The notes beneath the pieces were generated by a model that was not told the origin of the DNA, made no database searches, and was given only the letters and a program-made list of their open reading frames with translations. A stretch of DNA of 64,000 nt, taken from contig BNCN01000017.1 of NCBI GenBank assembly GCA_014656495.1, positions 112,043 to 176,042 of the forward strand, in the 5' to 3' direction. This document shows positions 8,895 through 16,411 of the stretch, piece after piece; the first letter of the stretch is position 1; each line of letters starts with the position of its first letter. Source of the DNA: Comamonas sp. KCTC 72670 (GTDB lineage Bacteria; Myxococcota; Myxococcia; Myxococcales; Myxococcaceae). A program made the position numbers and the translations under genes.

Positions 8895-10559
8895 ATGCGC
8901 ATCGTTTCGAGAGGGGCCCGCAGCCTTTCCGCACTGGTCGGCGCGGCTGCCCTGGCATCCATCGGTTGTGGTGATGTCCCGGACGCGTCGGAGCGCCCCC
9001 AGGCCGACCTCCAGCAGACACGCGCGCCGCTGGATTGCCTTTCCTCCATCAATCCGGAACGCGAGCTGCTCATCCAGGATGCGGCGGTGCTGAACGACCC
9101 GGTGCGTACGACCTGGTCCGGAGCGATGCCCAAGGCGCGCGGGGCCGCGGACGGTGCGTGGAACTTCGGCCGACGAATGGCGGAGCTGAGCGGCGACGTC
9201 GCGCCCTCCGAGTTCGTCCGCGATTGGCTCCAGGGCGGCGCGGAACTGGACGCTGCCACCCGCGCGCGCGTACCCCAGCTCCTCGAAGCGTGGCCACGGC
9301 TCGCGGATGGCACCCTGGACATGACGAAGGCGCCGCTGCGGTTGAAGGCCATCGTCAACCATGTGGACACGCACGACGCGGAGCGGCACAGCGCCGGTGA
9401 GGGCCACCTGGTCTTCGAGGCAGTCGATGCGGCCGGAAAGCCGCTGAACCTCACCGCGACCCTCGTGTACGACCTGCCGGCAGCCCAACCCGCGGCCGCG
9501 CTTCATTGGGCCCGGCAGTGGCATGCCCTTGCCACACAGTCGCCTGGCACGGAGGCCTTCAACACCACCCTCCAAGCCGTCACCGACCGATTCACGGCCG
9601 CCCCAGGGCGGCTCCTGATGCGCACGACGGAGTCGCTCCTCGACTCGGCGCGCTCGGACTCCGGGGACGCGCGGCGCCTCGCGAAGTCCTTCGGAGACCT
9701 GCTGTGCACGGATAGCGCAGCGCCGACCGTGACGCTCCTCTCCCCGACTCCGGGCAGCGCCGTGCGCGGCACCATCACCCTGACGGCGAGCGCCTACGAT
9801 GACGTCGGCGTCACGCGCGTGGACTTCTTCTCCGGGGCCACCCTCATCGCCTCCTCCACCCAGCCCCCCTTCATCGTGGACTGGAACACGAATACGTCCC
9901 CCTCGGGCACCCGGGCGCTGACAGCCCAGGCCTTCGACGCGGACGGAAACGTGGGCATCTCCGACCCGGTGAGCGTCATGGTGGACAACGTCGCTCCCAT
10001 CATTCTTTCGGGCATGCCCCAATACAACCCGCAGACCCTGGACTATGTGCGCGGCAACATCACCGTGGGCTGGTCCGTGACGGACCAGGGCCTCTCAGGC
10101 GTGGTCCTGACGGAGTTCTTCCAGGAGGGGTACTTCAAGGGCTCGCAGACGAGCCCCACCACCTTCGGGTATCTCTTCTCGTGGGACACGCGGACGCTGG
10201 CCAACCGCTCCTACAGCCTGACCCTGCGCGCGACTGACAGGGCTGGCAATGTCGCGTTGCACACCCGCTCGTTGACCGTCGACAACGCGCCGCCCACGTC
10301 CGTCCTGACCGCACCGGTCAACGGTGCCGTCGTCAGCGGTGTCGTCACGCTGTCCGCCAACGCCAGTGACAGCCAGGCGCTCTACTATGTCGCCTTCGAG
10401 ATCGACGGTGTCATCCAGATGCCTTACGCGACCACCGCGCCCTTCACCCGCACCTGGGACACGACGGGCAAGCCCGGCACACATGTCATTGTCGCAATCG
10501 CGTATGACCGTGCGGGCAACAGCCAACGCAGCAATGCCGTGACGGTCACCGTACCGTGA
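8895..10559 (+). CDS. Lipoprotein with Ig-like (Big-type) repeats
   Basis: The ATG at 8895 is preferred over an upstream in-frame start because it follows GGGAG and opens a lipoprotein signal (ASIGCGD). The 554-residue product has an alpha-rich N-terminal half of about 270 residues that I do not recognise. Three bacterial Ig-like repeats follow, each beginning with a PxVxLLSP or PPTSVLTAPVNGA type strand and ending in DRAGN or DADGN. Such repeats are common in exported adhesins and enzymes, where they act as spacers or bind carbohydrate. No catalytic motif is evident. A strong hairpin follows the stop by about 70 bases. It is probably a surface or periplasmic lipoprotein of unknown role. Confidence 0.7.
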   Translation: MRIVSRGARSLSALVGAAALASIGCGDVPDASERPQADLQQTRAPLDCLSSINPERELLIQDAAVLNDPVRTTWSGAMPKARGAADGAWNFGRRMAELSGDVAPSEFVRDWLQGGAELDAATRARVPQLLEAWPRLADGTLDMTKAPLRLKAIVNHVDTHDAERHSAGEGHLVFEAVDAAGKPLNLTATLVYDLPAAQPAAALHWARQWHALATQSPGTEAFNTTLQAVTDRFTAAPGRLLMRTTESLLDSARSDSGDARRLAKSFGDLLCTDSAAPTVTLLSPTPGSAVRGTITLTASAYDDVGVTRVDFFSGATLIASSTQPPFIVDWNTNTSPSGTRALTAQAFDADGNVGISDPVSVMVDNVAPIILSGMPQYNPQTLDYVRGNITVGWSVTDQGLSGVVLTEFFQEGYFKGSQTSPTTFGYLFSWDTRTLANRSYSLTLRATDRAGNVALHTRSLTVDNAPPTSVLTAPVNGAVVSGVVTLSANASDSQALYYVAFEIDGVIQMPYATTAPFTRTWDTTGKPGTHVIVAIAYDRAGNSQRSNAVTVTVP

Positions 10560-10884
10560 GTCGCGGGGAGGCACGGACGCCCCGGTAGCCGCGTCCGTCG
10601 CTCCTGGCCCAGGTGCCCCGCCCGGAGGGCCGCGTCAGATCTGCTGGCGCGGCCTCTCTCCCGCGATGGGCCCGCCTTGCGTGCACTGGACGTGCGCGTC
10701 CTCCGCGTGGCGCACCCGCGGAGGCAGCGCCGTCAGGGGCGCATGGGCGCCTCATCCAGTCCGGACTGGAGCCGCTTTGGCAGGGGGAAGGCTCGATACG
10801 CGGCAGCGACAACGTGCGCTGGCCGCAGCGCATGTTCCACGCGACGATGCCGTGCTCGGAGGACTCCCTGCGCTCAGCAGGGAC
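10560..10884. other. Intergenic region between convergent genes
   Basis: This stretch lies between a forward gene and a reverse gene. Apart from the hairpin at 10628-10654 I see no gene or repeat. Open frames here have no recognisable protein pattern. Confidence 0.5.
10628..10654 (+). terminator. Strong hairpin, probable terminator of the Ig-like lipoprotein gene
   Basis: Eleven consecutive pairs (one G-T wobble) form between GGCCGCGTCAG and CTGGCGCGGCC around a five-base loop. A pyrimidine run TCTCTCCC follows, but there is no real T tract. It lies about 70 bases after the stop at 10559 and faces a convergent gene, so it may act in both directions. Confidence 0.6.
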
Positions 10885-11838
10885 TCATTCCCGCCGATAC
10901 GTGTGCTTCGTGGCCGAGACGACCCGCGTCAAGAGGGATTGGAGGTCCTGGTGGATGAGGCGCACGGCGGCCTCGAGCTCACCCAACATCTGGGCCCGTG
11001 TCTGCAGTTCGTCCAGCGTGTAGCTGCCACCCGCGCCGAAGTACGGAGCAGCTCCCGCCGGGTCTTCGACGTAGCCGGAGTCAACCCAGCGCGCGCGGAC
11101 GTTGTGGAGGATGGAGTGGTGCTGCTCGTTGCTGAAGTCCTTGTTGCGCAGGACGAACCAGAGCGAGGGCGGGAAGGTCTGGGAGTGCTCCGGCCGCCAC
11201 CAGACGTCGGCGAGCAGGTTTCGCGTGTGTGTGAAGCTCAGCGAGGGGGTCCAGAAGAGCGCGGCCAGTCCCAGCCCCGCGCTGACAGCGCTACCGGAGA
11301 TGTCGATGATGTCGTTGGCGCGGTCATTGCTGGAGATGGCGGTGACGGTGGTCGTCAGCGCGCCGACGACGATGGACGACACGGTGAGCAGATTCTGCCG
11401 GCGCGACTCCTGGGATTGGAGCAGGGTGGCCATCCGCCCCGTCCGCTTGGTCTCGCAGTTCAGCTCCGCCGACACGCTCGACAGGGTCGTCGAGAACAGG
11501 AGGAGCCGCGATTCGATTCTCAACAGCAGCTCATTCCACGCGTCCTCGTCCAGCCCGGAGTCTGGCGTGCTCAGGATGTCCAGGTCCTCGAGGGCGCCCA
11601 CCGCATGGGCCAGGAGCAGGTCCTGGCGGGAGAAGCGTTGCTCGAGCCTGGGGGAGGCCGCGATGGGCGCCCTCACGTCGAGCGCCTCGCTGTCCACGTC
11701 GCGGACCCCCTGCGCCGGGACGCAGTAGTCCATTTCACCGTGGATTCGCTCACGTCCTCGCGACGTAGCGCAGCCAGAGAGCACGAGCGCCAGTGCCAGG
11801 GCCCAGGCGCGCCGATTCACGAAGTGCGGTAGCGACAC
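10885..11838 (-). CDS. Hypothetical lipoprotein with two hydrophobic helices
   Basis: The 317-residue product has a lipoprotein signal with lipobox LSGCATS. Its middle contains two hydrophobic helices (around LLTVSSIVVGALTTTVTAI and SAVSAGLGLAALFW), followed by a conserved-looking FTHTRNLLADVWWRPEHS segment and a predicted helical C-terminus. I do not recognise a family. The start is GTG at 11838; a second GTG at 11820 is an alternative. It stands alone, convergent with the Ig-like lipoprotein. Secretion as a lipoprotein is well supported; function is unknown. Confidence 0.65.
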   Translation of the reverse strand: MSLPHFVNRRAWALALALVLSGCATSRGRERIHGEMDYCVPAQGVRDVDSEALDVRAPIAASPRLEQRFSRQDLLLAHAVGALEDLDILSTPDSGLDEDAWNELLLRIESRLLLFSTTLSSVSAELNCETKRTGRMATLLQSQESRRQNLLTVSSIVVGALTTTVTAISSNDRANDIIDISGSAVSAGLGLAALFWTPSLSFTHTRNLLADVWWRPEHSQTFPPSLWFVLRNKDFSNEQHHSILHNVRARWVDSGYVEDPAGAAPYFGAGGSYTLDELQTRAQMLGELEAAVRLIHQDLQSLLTRVVSATKHTYRRE

Positions 11839-12029
11839 ACGCCCTGGCTACGCTGCTCCCCGGTCCCGCAGCCACGGGAACGACCCGGAGGTATCGCCAA
11901 CGCGACACCCGTCGCGACTCCGTCGCACGGTGAACGAACGTCTCGCCTCAAGCCGCGGAGTGCGACATCGTCACCGGATCCACACGGACGCCATGCGGGC
12001 CACCTGTCGGGTTTCACCTGCCCGTGCGG

Positions 12030-12215
12030 TTATCGAGGCGTTTGGGCATCCTCTTCGTTGTGTAGGTTGAAGACGGTGCCCTTGCCATGTTCTTGCTCGA
12101 GGAGCTTGCGCGCCTCTTCCAGGCTGGTCGCCCAGATGCTCACCCTCTGCCCGGGGCGAGTGGGATCCTGAGTCCAGATGATGGCCTTGTACTCTCTCGA
12201 GATTTTCTCATTCAT
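12030..12215 (-). CDS. Small hypothetical protein (61 residues)
   Basis: The frame from ATG at 12215 encodes a short hydrophilic protein starting MNEKISREYKAIIWTQD and containing a helix (SLEEARKLLEQEHG). The composition looks like a real alpha/beta mini-protein, similar to short SPOR-like or dodecin-sized domains, but I cannot assign it. An upstream extension is possible but lower in quality. It is divergent from the membrane-HTH gene at 12380, sharing about 165 bases of potential promoter. Confidence 0.5.
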   Translation of the reverse strand: MNEKISREYKAIIWTQDPTRPGQRVSIWATSLEEARKLLEQEHGKGTVFNLHNEEDAQTPR

Positions 12216-12379
12216 GCGCGTTGTCCGAGCCGAACTGGAGGCCACGGACGAGCTGCCCCCAGTCCCGGAGAGAGTACCAGTCCTCTCGCCGCACGGGGGC
12301 CGCGCCATTGCCACCGGAAACGCACGGGAGCGCCGACGTTGCCCCTGACCTCTTCCCCGCCGAGATAAGCTCTCCGGGA

Positions 12380-12820
12380 ATGGGACTGAAAATCGCTGAG
12401 ATTTTCCTGCTGGTCAGTATCTTCGTGTTACCCGTGATTGTGATTGCCGCCGTCGTGTGGGCAATCGTCGCCTTGCTGAAACGCAATAAGCGGAGTGCCC
12501 TGCCGCAGGCCATGACGGCGGAACGCGGTCGGTTCTCGACGACGCAGAAGAAGAACGCCGTGCTCAGGTTGCTCGAGGGCGAGGAGCTTGGCGCGCTGTC
12601 GCGGGAGCTGGGCGTCACCGTGGCAGTGCTGAGCGAGTGGCGGGAGATGTTCTTGGCTGGGGCCGAGACCCACCTCAAGAGCCGCGAACAGGAGCCGGCG
12701 GACGATGAGGTGCTACGCCTGAAGGCCATGGTGGGCGAGTTGATGCTGAAGAACGAACTGCTCGCCGAGAAGTCCCGCCTCTCGGAGGACAATACGCCGG
12801 GTATGCCGTTGAGGAAGTGA
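12380..12820 (+). CDS. Membrane-anchored protein with IS3-type transposase OrfA helix-turn-helix domain
   Basis: The 146-residue product has an N-terminal transmembrane segment (about residues 5-33, IFLLVSIFVLPVIVIAAVV) followed by basic residues. Residues about 50-140 match the OrfA protein of IS3-family elements: FSTTQKKNAVLRLLEGEEL, SRELGVTVAVLSEWRE, and a coiled-coil with the leucine pattern KAMVGELMLKNELLAEK. OrfA proteins are normally soluble DNA-binding subunits without a membrane helix. No OrfB (DDE) gene follows. This looks like a domesticated HTH fused to a membrane anchor, possibly a membrane-bound regulator. The start at 12380 follows a weak GGGA, and an in-frame extension upstream is possible. 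Confidence 0.65.
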   Translation: MGLKIAEIFLLVSIFVLPVIVIAAVVWAIVALLKRNKRSALPQAMTAERGRFSTTQKKNAVLRLLEGEELGALSRELGVTVAVLSEWREMFLAGAETHLKSREQEPADDEVLRLKAMVGELMLKNELLAEKSRLSEDNTPGMPLRK

Positions 12821-12936
12821 GAGGATGCGCGCCCAACGCCCTCCTGAAGAACTTCTGCAGGGTGGCAGGATTGGCGGACGCGTACTCGGGCCCCTGACGC
12901 AGTCGTGCCAACCCCTTGTAACCGCTGAGCAAAACA

Positions 12937-12958
12937 GTGGAGATGGCGGGAGTCGAAC
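12937..12958 (-). other. Isolated tRNA/tmRNA 3'-end-like sequence, possible attachment-site relic
   Basis: On the reverse strand the sequence reads TTCGACTCCCGCCATCTCCAC, which matches the T-loop, the T-stem 3' strand and the acceptor 3' strand of a tmRNA-like molecule. The preceding 5' T-stem strand no longer pairs properly and there is no tRNA body, mRNA-like region or 5' acceptor strand next to it. Such orphan 3' ends are typically left where an integrative element inserted into, or excised from, an RNA gene. The intact RNA gene is not in the window. Confidence 0.45.
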
Positions 12959-13089
12959 GCGAGACACGCCAGGTGTCGCGCACGGCCCCATGCGTCTCTG
13001 GGGCCGGGTCAGCGTCCAGTGCCAGAGGTTCCGCCGGTTTGCCGTCTCCCCATGATTGGCGTTAGAGCTGCGTGCGAGCGGGGAGACGC

Positions 13090-13692
13090 ATGCGCGCACG
13101 TGGGGACATCGCGGGAGTGGTGCTGGGCATCATGATGCTGGGCGCCGGTGCATCGCTGCTCGTGCCGAGGTGGGCGCTGAGCCGCGACACTGCGTCCTCT
13201 GGAGTCGCACGTGCCGCGTCCACGCCACTCAAGGACACCGTCGCCGCGCCGCGCTTCCACGCCGAGCCCGCGAAGGATGAATCGCGTGGAGGCGTGCCGC
13301 TCGTGAGTCCTCGAACCGCGTCCCCGGACTGGGAGGAGTTCGCCGCGCGGGCGCTGATACCCCTGACCCCCGACGAGCTCGCCGTGCTCCGCGAAGAGAA
13401 GGTGGACGACCTGGCGGCGCTGGTCGCCCGGACGGAGCGCGCCTTCATGGAAGCCACACCCCAGACACGCGCGGAGCGGGAGCGGCGCTACCTGGCGGCG
13501 TTGAACCTGGCCGCGAAGCTCGTCACGCCCCCCGAGCCGTCGGCCGCGGACGCTCGCGCGAAGGACGTGGACGCGCGCTACCGGCGGGCGCTCGACGAAG
13601 CGCGGGAGGCGTGGCGGGCGCTTCCTCCCGAGGAACAGGCGCGCCAGCACGACGCCTTCAAGGAAGCGTTCTTCCAGAAGGAGGACCGGTGA
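13090..13692 (+). CDS. Hypothetical single-pass membrane protein, first gene of metalloprotease operon
   Basis: The ATG at 13090 follows GGGGAG by five bases and is chosen over a GTG at 13072. The 200-residue product has one N-terminal transmembrane segment (VVLGIMMLGAGASLLVP), a flexible linker, and a charged helical C-terminal domain with LTPDELAVLREEKVDDLAALVARTE-like helices. I do not recognise the family. Its stop overlaps the metalloprotease start by one base, so the two are translationally linked. The helical domain could act as a periplasmic chaperone or inhibitor for the protease, but that rests only on position. Confidence 0.65.
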   Translation: MRARGDIAGVVLGIMMLGAGASLLVPRWALSRDTASSGVARAASTPLKDTVAAPRFHAEPAKDESRGGVPLVSPRTASPDWEEFAARALIPLTPDELAVLREEKVDDLAALVARTERAFMEATPQTRAERERRYLAALNLAAKLVTPPEPSAADARAKDVDARYRRALDEAREAWRALPPEEQARQHDAFKEAFFQKEDR

Positions 13693-15440
13693 TGACCTCA
13701 GGCTTGAAGTACCTCGTCGTGTGGGTGTTGCTCATGCCCGCGTGGGTGCTCGCCGGGCCGCACTACGTGGCGTCGCGCGACTGGGGCAGCTTCATCTGGT
13801 TGAGCACGTGGCTGGACGCGGGCCAGACCTATACCTTCGAGACGCGCGACCTGACAGGCACCGCGCCCGACACCGTCCTTCACGTCCTCCGGGACCGAAG
13901 CGGCGTGTGGAGTCAGGTGGCCATGGGCGATGACTGCTCGGGCGCCACGCGCTCGTGTGTCACTTTCACCGCGCCGGACTCGGGGCTCTATCGCGTCTGG
14001 GTGCGCGCGTACGCGGAGGGACGCGGGGGCACGGCCAGCCTGTACCGCAACGGCGAGCTGCTCTTGAGCAATCAGCCGTTTGGAGGCGTGCCACTGAGCT
14101 TCGCGTGGAACGCGAAGGACACCTTCCGGGCCACGTCCACGACGCCCGGAGCGGGGGACCACCTCATCTTCCTCCTGCGCTCCAACGCGGAGTACCTGCA
14201 GCACGACGACGACAGCGGCCCCAAGTCCTACCCGTGGGTCGTCGCGTCGAGCACGCAGAACGCGGGCGCCCAGCGCGTGGTGGTGGGCCGCTTCCCGGGC
14301 AGCTCGGGCACGGCCAGCTTCGTCCACGACGAGGAGCTCTGGTCCACCCTCTTCAGTGACAACGACAAGGACAAGGACGGCCTCTCCAACGCGCTGGAGC
14401 CGCTGGTGGGGTTGAACCCGAACAACGCGGACTCGGACGGAGACGGCATACCGGACGCGCTGGAGCTGTACGGCAACGACGGCTTCTCCTTCTCCGAATG
14501 GGGCAGCCCCACGCAGAAGGACCTCTACGTCGAGGTGGACTGGATGGAGCACCCCACGAACCCGTACCTCACGCGGAAGCCCTATGCCGGGCTGGCGGCG
14601 GACGCGGCGGCGGTGTTCGCGCGGGACGCGGGCGGGCGCCTCCACGTGTTCGTCGACAACCCGCTGCCCTGGCACGAGGTGGTGTGCTTCGGCGCCTGCA
14701 GCGGGGGCGTGGACTTCTACGCGCTCAAGCAGAACGGCTTCTCGTCCGGCAGCCCCGAGCGGCGGCGCTACTTCCACTACGCGGTGTGGGCCTATCGCCA
14801 GGGCAGCAGCACGTCGTGTTCTTCAGGGCGGGCCGAGGTGCTGGGCAACGACCTCATCGTCAGCCTGGGGTGCTGGAGCAGCCCGAGCATCCTGGAGCAG
14901 CGAGGCACCTTCGTCCACGAGCTGGGACACAACCTGTCGCTGGACCACAACGGCAACGACGTGCCGGGGCAGACCAGCGTGGTGCACGCCAGCGTGATGA
15001 ACTACCGCTACCAGATGCTCGGCGTGAGCGGCCCGGGCGGGCACACGTACTCCTTCGGAAGCAACGCGTGCGCGGCCTGTGGCAGCTCGCCCAAGAGCAA
15101 GTGCGTCTCCTGCCGGAGCGGCTTCCTGGGCTGCGGCTTCCCCGGGTGCGGCTCGTGCGACTGCGACGTGAATGAGTGGGGCGCCGTGGAGCTCGACTTC
15201 CTGGACGACAGCGACGCGGATGACGGCACCAGCCACCCGCTGCTGGCGAAGTATGCCCCGGACGACAAGGGCGGACCGGCGCGCTTCCAACCGCGCGTGC
15301 CTCACATGGAGCCACCCGATGTGGCGCGGCGCCTGTCGGTGGAACGCAAGCGCGAGCGGCTGCGTGCGCGGGGCCAGGTGGAGGGCGAGGACTTCCACGT
15401 GTCGCCGGAGGGCACGACGCTGTACGCTGAGTGCCCATGA
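13692..15440 (+). CDS. Secreted zinc metalloprotease with calcium-binding type-3 repeats
   Basis: The start is ATG at 13692, overlapping the previous stop. The 582-residue product has a signal peptide ending in WVLAG and a pre-peptidase-like beta domain (residues about 25-190). Thrombospondin type-3-like DxDxDG repeats follow around 215-255 (DNDKDKDGLSN, DSDGDGIPDALE). The catalytic domain contains HELGHNLSLDH, the metzincin-like HExxHxxxxxH zinc site, with His409, Glu410, His413 and His419. A cysteine-rich stretch with C-x-x-C pairs follows. It is probably extracellular and digests protein. It lies between a membrane protein and a lipoprotein in an overlapping operon. Confidence 0.85.
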   Translation: MTSGLKYLVVWVLLMPAWVLAGPHYVASRDWGSFIWLSTWLDAGQTYTFETRDLTGTAPDTVLHVLRDRSGVWSQVAMGDDCSGATRSCVTFTAPDSGLYRVWVRAYAEGRGGTASLYRNGELLLSNQPFGGVPLSFAWNAKDTFRATSTTPGAGDHLIFLLRSNAEYLQHDDDSGPKSYPWVVASSTQNAGAQRVVVGRFPGSSGTASFVHDEELWSTLFSDNDKDKDGLSNALEPLVGLNPNNADSDGDGIPDALELYGNDGFSFSEWGSPTQKDLYVEVDWMEHPTNPYLTRKPYAGLAADAAAVFARDAGGRLHVFVDNPLPWHEVVCFGACSGGVDFYALKQNGFSSGSPERRRYFHYAVWAYRQGSSTSCSSGRAEVLGNDLIVSLGCWSSPSILEQRGTFVHELGHNLSLDHNGNDVPGQTSVVHASVMNYRYQMLGVSGPGGHTYSFGSNACAACGSSPKSKCVSCRSGFLGCGFPGCGSCDCDVNEWGAVELDFLDDSDADDGTSHPLLAKYAPDDKGGPARFQPRVPHMEPPDVARRLSVERKRERLRARGQVEGEDFHVSPEGTTLYAECP

Positions 15441-16279
15441 GCACTCGGCGACGCCCGGGACGCATGAAATGGGCACGCGGTGCCGTGGGACTCTGGCTCG
15501 CGGCGATGATGGGGTGTCAGACGCGGTGCTCCGAGCCAGCCCCCAACGCCGACCACATGGTGCGGGGGCTCGCGAAGCGAAGCACCTGCGTCTCGCTCTG
15601 GCGTCCATCCCAGGTGGACGTGTCGTTCAAGGAGGAGCCCGAGGACGCCGTGCATCAGCGCGTGGACACGCGTCTGGAGCGCCGCTTCACCGTCGCCCGG
15701 CAGTTGCGCGGGGCGTACCGGCACCAGGACCGGTGGGCCTCGGTGCTGGAGTACGAGGAGGGCCCGGTGCGAGGCGGGGTGAGCTACACCTTCCAGGCGC
15801 CAGATGTGCTCGCCGACCTGACGGGGCAGTCCGTGCAGTGGGTGAGCCACCGCGAGCCCGGTGCCTGTCCGACGAAGGAGGATGGCGAGATTCCCGCGCT
15901 GCTGACGGGGGACACGCTGCGGGACGCGGAGGGCCGGCTCTTGCTGCTCACGGTGCCGAGCGCTCCCACCACCCTCCGCGGAGACGTGCTGCTTCCCGCG
16001 GGGCTCGTCCCGGAGCTGCGCTTCACTTGGGAGGACGCGGGCTGCCGGCTGGCGGACGGGACGCATGCGCTGGACGTCCAGCTCCACGTGACGCCCGTAA
16101 GCCCTGCGTCGCCCGGTCCGCGGGCCACCGTGACCGCCTCGCCGGGCGAGCCGGCCCACCTGACCCTCGATGGTGTGCGCTATGGGGTCCAGGTGGCGCG
16201 TGCCACCGCCGACATGCAGGGCCGGTGTGGGCAGGCTGTGTTCTCGGTGATTCGCGAGGGCCTGCTCGAACAACCGTGA
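15437..16279 (+). CDS. Hypothetical lipoprotein, third gene of metalloprotease operon
   Basis: The start at 15437 overlaps the metalloprotease stop by four bases (ATGA). The 280-residue product has a basic N-terminus, a hydrophobic stretch and a lipobox-like MMGC. The rest is beta-rich, with four conserved-looking cysteines and no known motif. Tight coupling suggests it is produced together with the protease, perhaps as an anchor or inhibitor, but no direct evidence is visible. No close family comes to mind. Confidence 0.65.
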   Translation: MSTRRRPGRMKWARGAVGLWLAAMMGCQTRCSEPAPNADHMVRGLAKRSTCVSLWRPSQVDVSFKEEPEDAVHQRVDTRLERRFTVARQLRGAYRHQDRWASVLEYEEGPVRGGVSYTFQAPDVLADLTGQSVQWVSHREPGACPTKEDGEIPALLTGDTLRDAEGRLLLLTVPSAPTTLRGDVLLPAGLVPELRFTWEDAGCRLADGTHALDVQLHVTPVSPASPGPRATVTASPGEPAHLTLDGVRYGVQVARATADMQGRCGQAVFSVIREGLLEQP

Positions 16280-16411
16280 GCCTGTGCGGTGCATCGTTTC
16301 TGGAAATAGTCCGTGTCACCGCCCGTTGTGCCTCCCTGGTATGGAGACAGGTGGCGCGGACCCGGGCCTGCTATCCTCGAGGGTTCCAGCGGGCACCGAA
16401 GGGACGACACC

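Noticed and set aside
8596..9093. Forward open frame overlapping the lipoprotein start
   Set aside because: No recognisable protein pattern; the lipoprotein frame from 8895 explains the region.
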